Assembly (NCBI RefSeq): GCF_000422565.1 | Contig: NZ_AUMA01000017.1 | Location: forward strand, 1-64,000 | Origin: Desulfovibrio aminophilus DSM 12254 | Lineage (GTDB): Bacteria > Desulfobacterota > Desulfovibrionia > Desulfovibrionales > Desulfovibrionaceae | Reading direction: 5' to 3' | DNA length: 64,000 nt | In this document: one piece after another, positions 33,465 through 42,322 of the stretch | Layout: every line of letters starts with the position of its first letter | Position numbering within the stretch: the first letter of the stretch is position 1 | Program-made: the position numbers and the translations under genes | Notes under the pieces: generated by a model | Database searches by the model: none | The model's input: the letters and a program-made list of their open reading frames with translations, nothing else | What the model was told of the DNA's origin: nothing

Positions 33465-33977
33465 TCAAACCGCCGCGCCCGCGCGCGCCAGGATGTCGGC
33501 CACCTTCCCTTCCAGGAACGCGGCGGCGGCCTCCACGTCGGCCCGGGACATGACCGGCACCCGGGTCGCCAGTCCCTCCACCTCGTCCTCGCCGAGGCCG
33601 GAAGCCTTGGACACGAGAAAGGACTCCACCTCGCCGTCCGCGGGCAGGCGGCCGCAGCCGCCCACGATGCCGATCAACGCGCCGTCCACGATCACGGGCA
33701 CGGTGATGACCACGAGTCCGGCGTCGCAGGCGTCGATCACGGTTCGCCCCTCGCGGGCGGCCTGGGCCGTCAGGGCGGCGTTGGCCACCGAGCATACCGC
33801 TCCCACGCCGCCGGGCGTGGCCCGTAGCGCCGGACAAAGGGGGTTGCTCCAGAGCCGCTCGTCGGTGATTCCGGCCCCGGTTTCGTCATAGACCCGGGGA
33901 TTCATGCCGAAGCGCTCATGAAACTCCCGTTCCAGCGCGGCCCACTCCTCCCGGGTCGCCAGGTCGGTCATCTTCAT
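33465..33977 (-). CDS. PocR-type sensory domain protein
   Basis: A 170-residue stand-alone ligand-sensing domain of the PocR type. Typical features are NPLCPALRA (Cys in the usual position), ACDAGLVVITVPVIVDGALIGIVGGCG and the surrounding helices. In other proteins this domain is fused to kinases or AraC-type regulators and binds small hydrocarbon derivatives; here there is no output domain, so it must act through a partner. It follows the aminotransferase gene closely on the same strand and may share its transcript. Confidence 0.78.
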   Translation of the reverse strand: MKMTDLATREEWAALEREFHERFGMNPRVYDETGAGITDERLWSNPLCPALRATPGGVGAVCSVANAALTAQAAREGRTVIDACDAGLVVITVPVIVDGALIGIVGGCGRLPADGEVESFLVSKASGLGEDEVEGLATRVPVMSRADVEAAAAFLEGKVADILARAGAAV

Positions 33978-34002
33978 GCGTTGGTCCCCCGACGCGCCGG
34001 AC

Positions 34003-35211
34003 TCAGGCGCCGACCGCGGCCGCACGGCAAGGGGGAGTCAGGTACTCCTTGAGGCTCTCGCCCAGGCGGCGGATGCCCTCCTCGATGTGCTCGGCGTCGG
34101 AATTGGAATAGTTCAGGCGCAAGGTGTTCTCGCCCGTCCCGTCCACATAGAACGGCCGGCCCGGCACGAAGGCGACCTTCCGCGCAATGGCCCGCTCGAA
34201 AAGCTCCATGGAGACGCAGCCCTCGGGCAAGGCGGCCCAGAGGAACATGCCGCCCTCGGGCCGGGTGCAGCGCACCTCCTCCGGGAAGTGCCGCTCGATG
34301 GCCTCGACCATGACCTGGCGTTGTTCGCCGTAACACTTGCGGATGCGCGCGATGTGCGCGTCGATGTCGTAGTCGCGCAGGTAGCGCACGAGAATCCGCT
34401 GCACCAGGGTGCTCGTATGCAGATCCGCGGCCTGCTTGGCGATGACGAGCTTTTCGCGGTAGCGCTTGGGAGCCACCACCCAGCCGATGCGGAATCCCGG
34501 GGCCGCGATCTTGGAGAAGGTGCCCAGGAGCAGAGCGCCGTCGCGCATCAGCGCGGACACGGGCTGCTGGTCCTGACCCAGGAAACGCAATTCTCCGTAG
34601 GGGTCGTCCTCCACCAGGGTCACCCTGTTCTCGCGCAGAAGGTCGGCCACGGCGCGACGTTTCTCGGCGCTGTAGGTCACGCCGGAGGGATTCTGGAAGT
34701 TGGGCACCGCGTAGAAGAATCGCGGCTTTTCACCTCGCAGGGCCCTGGCCAGCCCGTCCAGGTCCGGGCCGTCGTCGGTCATCTCCACGGTGCGGTAGAC
34801 TGGGCCGAAGAAGGAAAAGGCCTGAATGGCCCCGAGATAGCCCGGACGTTCCAGGATGATGGGCGACCCCCGGTCGATGAGCACCTTGCCCACCAGATCC
34901 AGGCACTGCTGTGAGCCCGTGGTGATGAGGATGTCGTCGGGGGCCACGTCCAGGCCCTTCTTAGCCTTGTAGCGTTCGGCGATGCGGGCCCGCAGTTCGG
35001 GGTCGCCCTCGGTGGTGGAGTATTGCAGGGCGGAGCGTCCCTGGTCGCGGAGCACCGCGGCGGCGACTTCGGCCATCTCCTCAACGGGGAACAGGGCCGG
35101 ATTGGGCAGCCCTCCGGCAAAGGAGATGATCTCGGGATTCGCGGTGACCTTGAGAATCTCACGGATAAAAGACGGCTGCACCCCGTCCAGGCGGGTGGCG
35201 AACTGTGGCAT
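34003..35211 (-). CDS. PLP-dependent class I/II aminotransferase (LysN-like)
   Basis: A 402-residue fold type I aminotransferase related to 2-aminoadipate and branched or aromatic amino-acid transaminases of the MocR-related group. ISFAGGLPNPALFP near the N-terminus is typical of that group. PNFQNPSGV, EDDPYGELRF and the PLP-lysine motif GTFSKIAAPGFRIGW (Lys near residue 235) are present, with the substrate Arg in LRLNYSN. Substrate range is usually broad. AGGAAA lies upstream of the ATG. It heads a short minus-strand pair with the PocR protein. Confidence 0.9.
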   Translation of the reverse strand: MPQFATRLDGVQPSFIREILKVTANPEIISFAGGLPNPALFPVEEMAEVAAAVLRDQGRSALQYSTTEGDPELRARIAERYKAKKGLDVAPDDILITTGSQQCLDLVGKVLIDRGSPIILERPGYLGAIQAFSFFGPVYRTVEMTDDGPDLDGLARALRGEKPRFFYAVPNFQNPSGVTYSAEKRRAVADLLRENRVTLVEDDPYGELRFLGQDQQPVSALMRDGALLLGTFSKIAAPGFRIGWVVAPKRYREKLVIAKQAADLHTSTLVQRILVRYLRDYDIDAHIARIRKCYGEQRQVMVEAIERHFPEEVRCTRPEGGMFLWAALPEGCVSMELFERAIARKVAFVPGRPFYVDGTGENTLRLNYSNSDAEHIEEGIRRLGESLKEYLTPPCRAAAVGA

Positions 35212-35275
35212 GGATTTCCTCCGGGTAAGCGGAAATTGCTAGCGCGAATGGCCGCCCCTGGCAAGGGCGAAGTCC

Positions 35276-36709
35276 TCACCCGCGGCGCGATTTCGGCGGT
35301 GGCCCGAGCCGGGCCGGGGAGGCCAGAGGCAGGGTCACGACGAAGATCGTTCCCCGCTCGGGAGCGCTTTCCACCTCCACCCTTCCCCCGTGGGCCGTGA
35401 GCACCGCCCGCACCAGGGACAGGCCCAGGCCCAGGCCGCGCACGGAGCGGCTCTTGTCGCAACGGAACAGGCGGTCGAAGATGCGCGGCTGATCCGCCGA
35501 AGCGATGCCGGGACCGTCGTCGCGCACCCGGATTACGGCCCGGTCGGTGAATCCCTCCAGGGAAATCTCGACGTTTCCGCCCGGCGGCGTGTATTTCACG
35601 GCGTTGTCCAGCAGATTGGCCAAGGCCTGGCGGATGCGTCCGGCGTCGGCGGTGACGCTCACCGGCTCCGGCAGCCGGGCGCTCAGGGCCACCCCCTTCT
35701 CCTCGGCGATGTAGCCGTAGGTCTCGGCCACCTCGGCGACCAGGGCCGTCAGGTCCACCTCGCGCAACGTGAGCTGCATGACGCCGGTTTCCGCCTCGGA
35801 GATGTCCATGAGCGTGTCCAGCATGGTCGCGATCCGTTCGCACTCCTCGGCGCAGTCCGCCAGAGCCTCCCTGTCGCCCTTGCCGCCGTCCCGGTCACGC
35901 AGGGCGGCCTCGATGCCCATGCGCATGCGGGTGATGGGCGTGCGCAGATCGTGGGCCGCGTTGTCCAGGGTCTCGCGCATGCCCGTGACCAGTGTGCGGA
36001 TGCGGTCGAGCATGGCGTTGAACAACCGCACCAGGCCGTCCAGCTCGTCGCCGCCGCCGCGCATGGGAACCCGCGCATCCAGCTTGCCCTTCTCGATGGC
36101 CGTGAGCGTCCGAATGAGATCGCTGACGGGGCGCAGGGTACGCCGGGCCAAGAGCGTGCCCCCGATGACGCCGAGGATGCCGGTGAAGAGGATGATGCTC
36201 AAAAAGACCGTTTGGAAGGTGCCCAGCAGTTCCTCGGTGTCGGAACGGTCCCGGCCCACCAGAAGCACTGCCCCGCCGGCGATGCGCCGCGCGCCGAGCA
36301 CGAGTTCGCTCTCCAGCTCGTCGGAGCGCCAGGAAAACCAATGCACGCTCTCGTCCAGGTTCACCGAGGCGATGTCCGGGGGCACGTCCTCCCACCACAG
36401 CGGCGCGGCCTGGGCCAGGACGTTTCCCTGGGAATCGAGCAGGCGCAGAAAGAAGTCCGTGGAGACCTCGTATTCGGCCTCCTGGCGGATCACGTACAAC
36501 AGCACGTCCAGACCCTGGTTCTGGGCGATGGCCGCATAATCCATGATCTTTCCGCTGACGATGCGGCGTTCCTGCTCCCGCACCGTGGCGGAAAGAAAGG
36601 AGAAGGTCAGGCCGAACAGCAGAACGGAGCTGAAAAAGAAGACCGCGGCGTACCAGGCGGTCAGCCGAAGGCTCGTGGAGCGCCAGCGCGCCTCACGGCT
36701 TGAGGACAT
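35276..36709 (-). CDS. Membrane sensor histidine kinase (HAMP)
   Basis: A 477-residue CusS-like kinase. Two membrane helices (WYAAVFFFSSVLLFGLTF near the start, and FLSIILFTGILGVIGGTLL near residue 165) flank a periplasmic sensor region of about 125 residues. A HAMP segment (RRTLRPVSDLI...), the His box DNAAHDLRTPITRMRM and HATPase motifs (NLLDNAVKYTP, DDGPGI, GLGLGLSLV) follow. It overlaps its response regulator gene by 17 bases, so the two are one operon. The signal is not evident from sequence. Confidence 0.93.
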   Translation of the reverse strand: MSSSREARWRSTSLRLTAWYAAVFFFSSVLLFGLTFSFLSATVREQERRIVSGKIMDYAAIAQNQGLDVLLYVIRQEAEYEVSTDFFLRLLDSQGNVLAQAAPLWWEDVPPDIASVNLDESVHWFSWRSDELESELVLGARRIAGGAVLLVGRDRSDTEELLGTFQTVFLSIILFTGILGVIGGTLLARRTLRPVSDLIRTLTAIEKGKLDARVPMRGGGDELDGLVRLFNAMLDRIRTLVTGMRETLDNAAHDLRTPITRMRMGIEAALRDRDGGKGDREALADCAEECERIATMLDTLMDISEAETGVMQLTLREVDLTALVAEVAETYGYIAEEKGVALSARLPEPVSVTADAGRIRQALANLLDNAVKYTPPGGNVEISLEGFTDRAVIRVRDDGPGIASADQPRIFDRLFRCDKSRSVRGLGLGLSLVRAVLTAHGGRVEVESAPERGTIFVVTLPLASPARLGPPPKSRRG

Positions 36710-37367
36710 ACCCCACGCCCCGCAGGGTGTGCAGCATCTTGTGCTCGTAATCCTTGTCCAGCTTGGAACGCAGACGGCAGATCAGGACGTCCACCACGTT
36801 GGTTTGGGGGTCGAAGTCATAGTCCCAGACGCTTTCCAGAATCATGCTCTTGGAGAGCACCGCCCCGCTGTGACGCATGAGATATTCGAGCAAGGCGAAC
36901 TCCCGGGGTTGCAGCACGATGGGCGTCCCGGCCCGGGTCACTTCGCGGCTCAGGCGATTCATGCGCAGTTCGCCCACACACATCTCCACCGGCTCCGCGC
37001 TGGAACGGGAGGAGCGACGGACCAGGGCTTGCACCCGGGCCAGCAACTCGGCGAAGGCGAACGGCTTGGGCAGGTAGTCGTCGCCCCCCGCGCGCAGTCC
37101 CCGCACACGGTCATCCACGGTACGCTTGGCCGAAAGGATGATGACCGGCGTCTCGCGGCCAACGGCCCGCATTTCCTCAATGAGCCGCAGTCCGTCCATG
37201 CCCGGCAGCATGATGTCGATCACGGCCGCGTCATGATTTTTCGCCTTGGCCAGGCGCAGCCCCTCCGGCCCGGTGGTCGCGTGCTCCACCTCATATCCGC
37301 TCTCACGCATGCCCGCGATGATGAATTCCGCGATCTTGGCGTCGTCCTCGACGAGCAACAACTCCAT
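36693..37367 (-). CDS. OmpR-family response regulator
   Basis: A 224-residue regulator: receiver domain with phospho-acceptor Asp 51 (VIDIMLPGMDG), Lys in YLPKPF, and a winged-helix output domain with LQPREFALLEYLMRHSGAVLSKS and VVDVLICRLRSKLD. It is of the CusR/CopR sub-type. GGAGG lies 6 bases before the ATG at 37367. A 14-base near-palindrome lies about 80 bases upstream between this operon and the divergent small secreted protein gene and may be its binding site. Confidence 0.95.
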   Translation of the reverse strand: MELLLVEDDAKIAEFIIAGMRESGYEVEHATTGPEGLRLAKAKNHDAAVIDIMLPGMDGLRLIEEMRAVGRETPVIILSAKRTVDDRVRGLRAGGDDYLPKPFAFAELLARVQALVRRSSRSSAEPVEMCVGELRMNRLSREVTRAGTPIVLQPREFALLEYLMRHSGAVLSKSMILESVWDYDFDPQTNVVDVLICRLRSKLDKDYEHKMLHTLRGVGYVLKP

Positions 37368-37444
37368 GACAAACCTCCATGGGCCGGACGCCCGGACGAA
37401 ACCTAGCATGCCGAACAACGGCGTCAATCCGGCGCACGGGAACT

Positions 37445-37458
37445 TACCCAGGTGTAAT
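37445..37458. promoter_or_regulatory. Near-palindrome between two-component operon and secreted protein gene
   Basis: TTACCCAGGTGTAA reads as TTACNCNNGNGTAA, symmetrical at 10 of 14 positions. It sits in the 174-base divergent intergenic region. A binding site for the OmpR-type regulator is possible but unsupported beyond position. Confidence 0.4.
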
Positions 37459-37541
37459 CCTGGCGCAAGGCGCTTGCAATATGTGTGCAGTAGAAGCGTT
37501 GAAAACATGCGCGCACCCGCCGCGCGAAGGAGTCCGAAAAC

Positions 37542-37727
37542 ATGAAGAAGACCATCGTGTTCGCCATGATCTTGAGCCTGCTCTGCGCCGCCCCGGCCTT
37601 CGCCGCCACCAAGAAGGCCGACCCCACGGCCGCCTGTGAGAAACTGGCCGCCAAGAAACACATCCCCGAGGACAAAAAGGCGGATTATGTGAACAAGTGC
37701 GTCAAGAAACGCCAGGCGAAGAAGTAG
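37542..37727 (+). CDS. Small secreted PsiF-like protein
   Basis: A 61-residue protein with a clear Sec signal peptide (MKKTIVFAMILSLLCAAPAFA, cleaved after AFA) and a short mature part rich in lysine. Two cysteines in the spacing AACEKLAAKKHIPEDKKADYV..C match the repeat of PsiF, a phosphate-starvation periplasmic protein of unknown function. GGAG lies 9 bases upstream of the ATG. It is divergent from a two-component operon and could be its target. A 10-bp hairpin at 37800-37828 follows without a T run. Confidence 0.7.
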   Translation: MKKTIVFAMILSLLCAAPAFAATKKADPTAACEKLAAKKHIPEDKKADYVNKCVKKRQAKK

Positions 37728-37850
37728 AAGCCTCCGGGCGTTCGCCTGCGTTTCCCCGCCATGCGCCCGCGGGCAGCGGACATGGCCTCCTCCCCCCGCC
37801 GGGAACCGTATGCGACGGACGGTTCCCGGCCCTCTTCGCGAAATGAGAAC

Positions 37851-37874
37851 GGGGGGCCGGTCGACCGGCCCCCC
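37851..37874 (-). terminator. Perfect 24-base palindrome, probable terminator
   Basis: GGGGGGCCGG-TCGA-CCGGCCCCCC is a perfect palindrome 30 bases after the stop of the minus-strand 117-residue gene. On that strand it is followed by GTTCTCATTT, a weak T run. Confidence 0.6.
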
Positions 37875-37903
37875 GCGCGAGGAGAGTGGATGGAGTGGAG
37901 GGA

Positions 37904-38257
37904 TCAATTGGAAAGTTGGTTCTTCAGCCAAGTCTTCACTTCCTCGTTGGGCGGGAACACACCCTTGAGGTGCCCGACGTCGTCCAGGAAACGCTCCCTC
38001 AGCCCCTCGGGAAGGTCCATGCTCAACAACTCACGGGCCTCCTCCGAGTTGCGTCGGACCAGTATCACACGCGGCACCTCGTCCCAGGTGTAAACCACGA
38101 AATAGTTGCTGTAGTCCTCCTTGGAGCGCACGGGTTGCCGGACGCCGCTGTCGCCGTTCCAGCAGTTGTTGCCCCACTCCAGGTAGAGCGTCACGGCATC
38201 CCAAGGAGTCATGTTCCAGTCGATCTCGAGATTGCGGTATTCGTTCAGGGCGTTCAT
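37904..38257 (-). CDS. Small conserved Desulfovibrio-type protein (DVU0772-like)
   Basis: A 117-residue acidic soluble protein: NLEIDWNMTPWDAVTLYLEWGNNCW near the N-terminus, then YFVVYTWDEVPRVILVRR and a C-terminal helix with PPNEEVKTWLKNQL. I recall similar small proteins from Desulfovibrio genomes (the DVU0772 group) with the same WDMTP..AVTLYLEWGN motif, but could not check. No function is known to me. It is a single gene on the minus strand, with a GGGAG-like site before the ATG. Confidence 0.7.
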   Translation of the reverse strand: MNALNEYRNLEIDWNMTPWDAVTLYLEWGNNCWNGDSGVRQPVRSKEDYSNYFVVYTWDEVPRVILVRRNSEEARELLSMDLPEGLRERFLDDVGHLKGVFPPNEEVKTWLKNQLSN

Positions 38258-38461
38258 GGCTTTCTCCCTTGCCGCCCCTTGCGAAGCGGCTTTTCTCGTT
38301 CACGTGATAATATCAATAACTGTTCTTAATTAAATGTCAAGCTCAAAAGAAGCAGAAAAAACAGCTCGCCTGGCGGCTGTCGAAAATCATTGCGTTTTCA
38401 ACGGGCTGCTGTGAAACTGCCACCCGTTTCGCACCACCACGATCCAAGCTTTGGAGTGCAG

Positions 38462-39898
38462 ATGCAAAATAAACGGCGGCTCATCACTCTGATCTGCCTG
38501 TTGCTGGGATTCGGATACGCCGGAATCAGCCTGATCAACTATCAGACCGCGCGAACCGCCATCCGCGAGGCCATCGTCGGCGCGGAACTGCCGTTGACCT
38601 CGGACAACATCTATTCCGAGATTCAGAAGGATCTCATCCGTCCCGTCTTCGTCTCCTCCATGATGGCTCATGACACCTTCGTACGCGACTGGGTTCTGGC
38701 CGGGGAAAAGGACGTGGATCGAATGACCCGCTACCTGGCGGAGGTCCGCGCCCGCTACGGAACCATCACCAGCTTCTTCGTCTCGGATCAGAGCCACGTC
38801 TACTACCACGCGGACGGCGTTCTCAAACACGTGCGCCAGGGGGAATGGCGCGACGAATGGTACTTCCGCGTTCGCACCCTGCGTGAACCCTATGAAATCA
38901 ACGTGGATGTGGATATGGCCAACCGGGACGCCCTGACCATCTTCGTCAACCACCGCGTGGCGGACTACGAGGGGCATTTCATCGGCGCCACGGGCGTGGG
39001 CCTGACCGTCCACTCCGTCCGCCGTCTCATCGACGTCTATCAGCTGCGCTACAACCGGGGCATCCTCTTCGTGGCTCCCGACGGCAAGGTCATGCTCTCC
39101 ACGCGGGGCGGCCCGCCTGCCGGCGCGGACCTGCACAAGATCGAAGGATTTTCCTCCATCGCCGATTCCGTTCTCAAGGAAAAACGCGGCAGCTTCCAGT
39201 ACACGAAGAACGGCCGGGAATACCTGGTCAACGCGCGATTCATCCCCGAGCTGAACTGGTACCTGTTGGTGGAGAAATGGGAGGACGAAGCCCTGGCCGA
39301 CATCCGCCGCGTCCTCGTCGTCAACCTGGGGTTGTGCGCCGTGATCACGGCCTTGGTGATCCTGGCCGTGAGCCTGACCATCAACCGCTATCAGAGCCGC
39401 CTGGAGGAAATGGCCACCGTGGACAAGCTCACGGGCCTGGCCAACCGGCAGGCTTTCGACATCCTCCTGGAGCAGGCTTTCAAGGAGGCCCGGCGCGACG
39501 GCACGCCCCTGTCCCTGCTGCTGGTGGATATCGACGACTTCAAGGACATCAACGACCAACATGGGCACTTGGCCGGAGACGCCGTCATCCGCCATGTGGC
39601 CGAGATCGCCCGCCAGTGCGTGCGCGAATCCGACCTTCTCTGCCGCTGGGGCGGCGAAGAATACCTGGCGGCGCTACGCGGCTGCGGCCGAGAACAGGCA
39701 CTGACTCTGGCGGAGAGCATCCGCGCCCGGATTCAACAGGCCGGGGAGGACGAACCGGGCCCCTTCCAAGGCCTGACCGTGAGCATCGGCGTGGCGACCC
39801 TGCATACGGGCGACACGCCGGACAGCCTGTTCCGGCGTTCCGACTCGGCGCTCTATGCGGCCAAGGCCGACGGACGCAACAAGGTCCGCGCGGCCTGA
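38462..39898 (+). CDS. Diguanylate cyclase with periplasmic Cache-type sensor
   Basis: A 478-residue membrane enzyme that makes c-di-GMP. An N-terminal helix (LITLICLLLGFGYAGISLI) and a second near residue 285 (NLGLCAVITALVILAVSL) flank a periplasmic dCache-like domain. The GGDEF domain has DKLTGLANRQAF, the metal site LLVDIDDFKDIND and the active-site motif RWGGEEYL. The product-inhibition site RESD lies five residues before GGEE, so feedback control by c-di-GMP is expected. GGAG precedes the ATG. The PilZ protein at 19584 is a possible receptor. Confidence 0.93.
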   Translation: MQNKRRLITLICLLLGFGYAGISLINYQTARTAIREAIVGAELPLTSDNIYSEIQKDLIRPVFVSSMMAHDTFVRDWVLAGEKDVDRMTRYLAEVRARYGTITSFFVSDQSHVYYHADGVLKHVRQGEWRDEWYFRVRTLREPYEINVDVDMANRDALTIFVNHRVADYEGHFIGATGVGLTVHSVRRLIDVYQLRYNRGILFVAPDGKVMLSTRGGPPAGADLHKIEGFSSIADSVLKEKRGSFQYTKNGREYLVNARFIPELNWYLLVEKWEDEALADIRRVLVVNLGLCAVITALVILAVSLTINRYQSRLEEMATVDKLTGLANRQAFDILLEQAFKEARRDGTPLSLLLVDIDDFKDINDQHGHLAGDAVIRHVAEIARQCVRESDLLCRWGGEEYLAALRGCGREQALTLAESIRARIQQAGEDEPGPFQGLTVSIGVATLHTGDTPDSLFRRSDSALYAAKADGRNKVRAA

Positions 39899-39914
39899 AG
39901 CCCTGGACGGGGGG

Positions 39915-40082
39915 CTATTCCTTGTCCGGGGACCAGTCGGGATCGTGGTACTTGGCGGGATTGTAGAGGCGCCAGTCGGACTTGTCCTCGTACTTCTCGT
40001 CGGCTCCCGGGAAAGGGACGTAGACGCGATGTTCGGAAGACTGGGATTCCTGTTCGGCGGCGCAATCTGGACGGTCGTTCAT
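39915..40082 (-). CDS. Small hydrophilic protein of unknown function
   Basis: A 55-residue acidic protein (MNDRPDCAAEQESQSSEHRV, ending in ADEKYEDKSDWRLYNPAKYH...). It has no membrane segment or recognisable motif. GAGG lies 9 bases before the ATG. It lies beyond the terminator of the fumarase operon, so it is probably expressed alone. Coding status rests on the ribosome site and codon pattern only. Confidence 0.5.
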   Translation of the reverse strand: MNDRPDCAAEQESQSSEHRVYVPFPGADEKYEDKSDWRLYNPAKYHDPDWSPDKE

Positions 40083-40119
40083 CGGAAACCTCGAAGACTC
40101 CTGGACCAAGGCATGTCGT

Positions 40120-40152
40120 AAAAAAAGGGCGACCCAACCGGCGGGCCGCCCT
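40120..40152 (-). terminator. Terminator of the frd-fum operon
   Basis: On the minus strand AGGGCGGCCC pairs with GGGTCGCCCT with one mismatch and is followed by six T residues, directly after the fumarase beta-subunit gene. Confidence 0.85.
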
Positions 40153-40165
40153 CTTCATGTCGCGC

Positions 40166-40720
40166 TTACCCCGCGCTGTCAAGCTTCGGTTTGGCGTAGA
40201 GTTCGCCCCCGAAGGCGTCATTGACCACAAGCAGGGGAAAGTCCTTCACTTTCATGGCCCGCACCGCTTCCGGCCCGAGATCTTCGTAGGCGATGACCCT
40301 GGAGGCCTCGATGCGCTGAGACAACAGCGCGCCGGCGCCGCCCGTGGCCCCCAGATACACGGCTCTATGCTCACGCAGGGCCTGCTTGACCTCTTCGCTG
40401 CGCTTGCCCTTGCCTATCGTGGCTTTGAGGCCCAGGGCATGCAGCCTGGGAGCGTAGGAGTCCATGCGGTAGCTGGTGGTGGGACCGGCCGAACCGATGG
40501 GGCGGCCCGGAGGCGCGGGAGAGGGGCCCACGTAGTAGATGGCCGCGCCCTCGATGGGGAACGGCGACTCCTCGCCCCGGTCCAGGGCCTCCATGATCTT
40601 CTTGTGCGCCGCGTCGCGCGCGGAATAGATCACCCCGGACAGGAGCACCACGTCCCCGGCCCGAAGCTTCAGGATGTCCTCGTCGTTCAGCGGCGTCTGG
40701 AGCCTGTGCGTCGTGCTCAC
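40166..40720 (-). CDS. Class I fumarate hydratase, beta (C-terminal) subunit
   Basis: A 184-residue subunit equal to the C-terminal half of FumA/FumB. Features are LNDEDILKLRAGDVVLLSG, ARDAAHKKIMEAL, YVGPSPA-type loop, GSAGPTTSYRMD and ATGGAGALLS. It assembles with the alpha subunit to hydrate fumarate reversibly to malate. The start is GTG 40720, overlapping the alpha-subunit stop (GTGA) with GAGGAGG 7 bases upstream, so translation is coupled. Tartrate dehydratase is the alternative, but the fumarate reductase genes upstream favour fumarase. Confidence 0.92.
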   Translation of the reverse strand: MSTTHRLQTPLNDEDILKLRAGDVVLLSGVIYSARDAAHKKIMEALDRGEESPFPIEGAAIYYVGPSPAPPGRPIGSAGPTTSYRMDSYAPRLHALGLKATIGKGKRSEEVKQALREHRAVYLGATGGAGALLSQRIEASRVIAYEDLGPEAVRAMKVKDFPLLVVNDAFGGELYAKPKLDSAG

Positions 40721-41553
40721 AGTTCCACCTCCTCGTGACGGGCCGAGTGGCACTGCACATTCACGGCCAGCGGCAGACTGGCGATGTGGCAGGGGGCCAC
40801 GGCGATCTTCACGGCCAGCACCGTGGTCTCGCCACCCAGGCCCATGGGGCCGATGCCGAGCTTGTTCACCTCGGCCAGCAGCTCCTTCTCCATTTCCGCG
40901 ATCTTCGAATCCGGATGCACGTCGTCGAGCTTGCGCAAGAGCGCCTTCTTGGCCAGCTTGGGCGCCAGCTCGAAGTTTCCGCCGATGCCGATGCCCAGGA
41001 TGGTCGGCGGGCAGGGATTGGGTCCGGCCTCGGCCACGCGCTGGATCACGAACTTCTTGATCCCTTCCCAACCCTGGGCCGGGGCCAGGAAGGTCATCCG
41101 GCTCATGTTCTCCGCGCCGCCGCCCTTGGCCATGAAGGCGATTCTGAGATGGTCGCCGGGCGTCAGATCCAGGTTGATCACGGCCGGGGAGTTGTCGCCG
41201 GTATTCTCGCGGCTCAACGGATCGCAGGAGGACTTGCGCAGGTAGCCCTCGCGGTAGCCCCGACGCATGCCCTCCTCGATGGCCTCGTTCAGGCCGCCCC
41301 CGATGATCTTCACATCCTCGCCCAACTCCACGAAAAACACGGCAAGGCCGGTGTCCTGGCACAGGGGGAGTCTGGTCTCCAGGGCCAGATCCGCGTTCTC
41401 CAGCAACTGCCGAAATATCTCCTTGGCCGCACCCGTTTCCCGGGAATGACACTCCTCAAGCTTTCGGCGCACGTCCTCGGGCAGTCGGGTGTTGGCCGAC
41501 ACGCACATCCGCGCCACGGCCGCCGCGATGTCCGACGCCTTGACCTCTCGCAT
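40717..41553 (-). CDS. Class I fumarate hydratase, alpha (N-terminal) subunit
   Basis: A 278-residue [4Fe-4S] subunit equal to the N-terminal half of FumA. Cluster cysteines are in RLPLCQDTGLA, GPNPCPPTILG and VNVQCHSARH. The motif SRENTGDNSPAVI and GGGAENMS are also typical. Class I fumarases are oxygen-sensitive, as expected for an anaerobe. AAAGGAG lies upstream of the ATG. It lies 28 bases downstream of frdB and is probably in the same transcript. Confidence 0.93.
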   Translation of the reverse strand: MREVKASDIAAAVARMCVSANTRLPEDVRRKLEECHSRETGAAKEIFRQLLENADLALETRLPLCQDTGLAVFFVELGEDVKIIGGGLNEAIEEGMRRGYREGYLRKSSCDPLSRENTGDNSPAVINLDLTPGDHLRIAFMAKGGGAENMSRMTFLAPAQGWEGIKKFVIQRVAEAGPNPCPPTILGIGIGGNFELAPKLAKKALLRKLDDVHPDSKIAEMEKELLAEVNKLGIGPMGLGGETTVLAVKIAVAPCHIASLPLAVNVQCHSARHEEVEL

Positions 41554-41581
41554 GGGATCTCCTTTTTCCAGTGACGTCCCG

Positions 41582-42319
41582 CTACTTCCTGAAGATGTTC
41601 TTCAGGGCGGTGATGCCCATCTTCCGGCGCAGGAAGCCGAGTTGGTTCTGCAAGGGCAGGTGCTTGGGGCAGACGTCCTCGCAGGCCAGCAGGCCCATGC
41701 AGCCGAATATGCCGTGATCGTTGCCGATGATGTCGTAGTACTCCTGATCAGTGCGCTCGTCGCGGGGGTCGATGACGAAGCGGGCGATGCGGTTCAGCGC
41801 CACAGCGCCGAGAAAGTCCTGGCGCATGCGAGCCGTGCCGCAGGCGGACACGCAGCAGCCGCACTCCACGCAGCGGTCCAGCTCGTAGATGCCCTCAGCC
41901 GTGGCGTTGTCCATGCGCTCTTCCAGGGCCGAGGGATCAAAGGTCTTCTTGGTGTGGATCCAGGATTCCACGGTGTTGTACATCTCGCGGAACCAGGAGC
42001 CGGTGTCCACCGAGAGATCGCCCACCAGGCGGAATACGGGCAGCGGCAGAAGCGTCACGTCCGTGGCCAGATCCTTGGTCTTGGTGTGGCAGGCCAGACC
42101 GGGACGGCCGTTGATGACCATGCCGCAAGAGCCGCAGATGCCTGCCCGGCAGCAGAAATCGAATTGCAGGGAGGAGTCCTGTTCCTCGCGGATGCGGTTG
42201 AGCGCGATGAACAGGGTCATGGAATCCGTCTCCTCCAGGACGAAGGTGTCGGTATGCGGCACGGACTCCGGATCCTGGGGGTTGTAACGGAAGATGTTGA
42301 ACTGGAGCAGTCGGCCCAT
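41582..42319 (-). CDS. frdB: Fumarate reductase/succinate dehydrogenase iron-sulfur subunit
   Basis: A 245-residue subunit with an N-terminal [2Fe-2S] ferredoxin domain (CCRAGICGSCGMVINGRPGLAC, shown here as about residues 56-77) and a C-terminal domain with CVECGCCVSAC and CMGLLACEDVCP for the [4Fe-4S] and [3Fe-4S] clusters. It carries electrons between the cytochrome b subunit and FrdA. It lies 3 bases downstream of frdA, with AAGGAG before its ATG. The domain order and spacing match the epsilon-proteobacterial-type enzyme. Confidence 0.95.
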   Translation of the reverse strand: MGRLLQFNIFRYNPQDPESVPHTDTFVLEETDSMTLFIALNRIREEQDSSLQFDFCCRAGICGSCGMVINGRPGLACHTKTKDLATDVTLLPLPVFRLVGDLSVDTGSWFREMYNTVESWIHTKKTFDPSALEERMDNATAEGIYELDRCVECGCCVSACGTARMRQDFLGAVALNRIARFVIDPRDERTDQEYYDIIGNDHGIFGCMGLLACEDVCPKHLPLQNQLGFLRRKMGITALKNIFRK

Positions 42320-42322
42320 GGG

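Noticed and set aside
38300-38340. A possible Fur box (GATAATATCAATAACTG) before the diguanylate cyclase
   Set aside because: Only the first half matches the consensus well and no promoter overlaps it convincingly.
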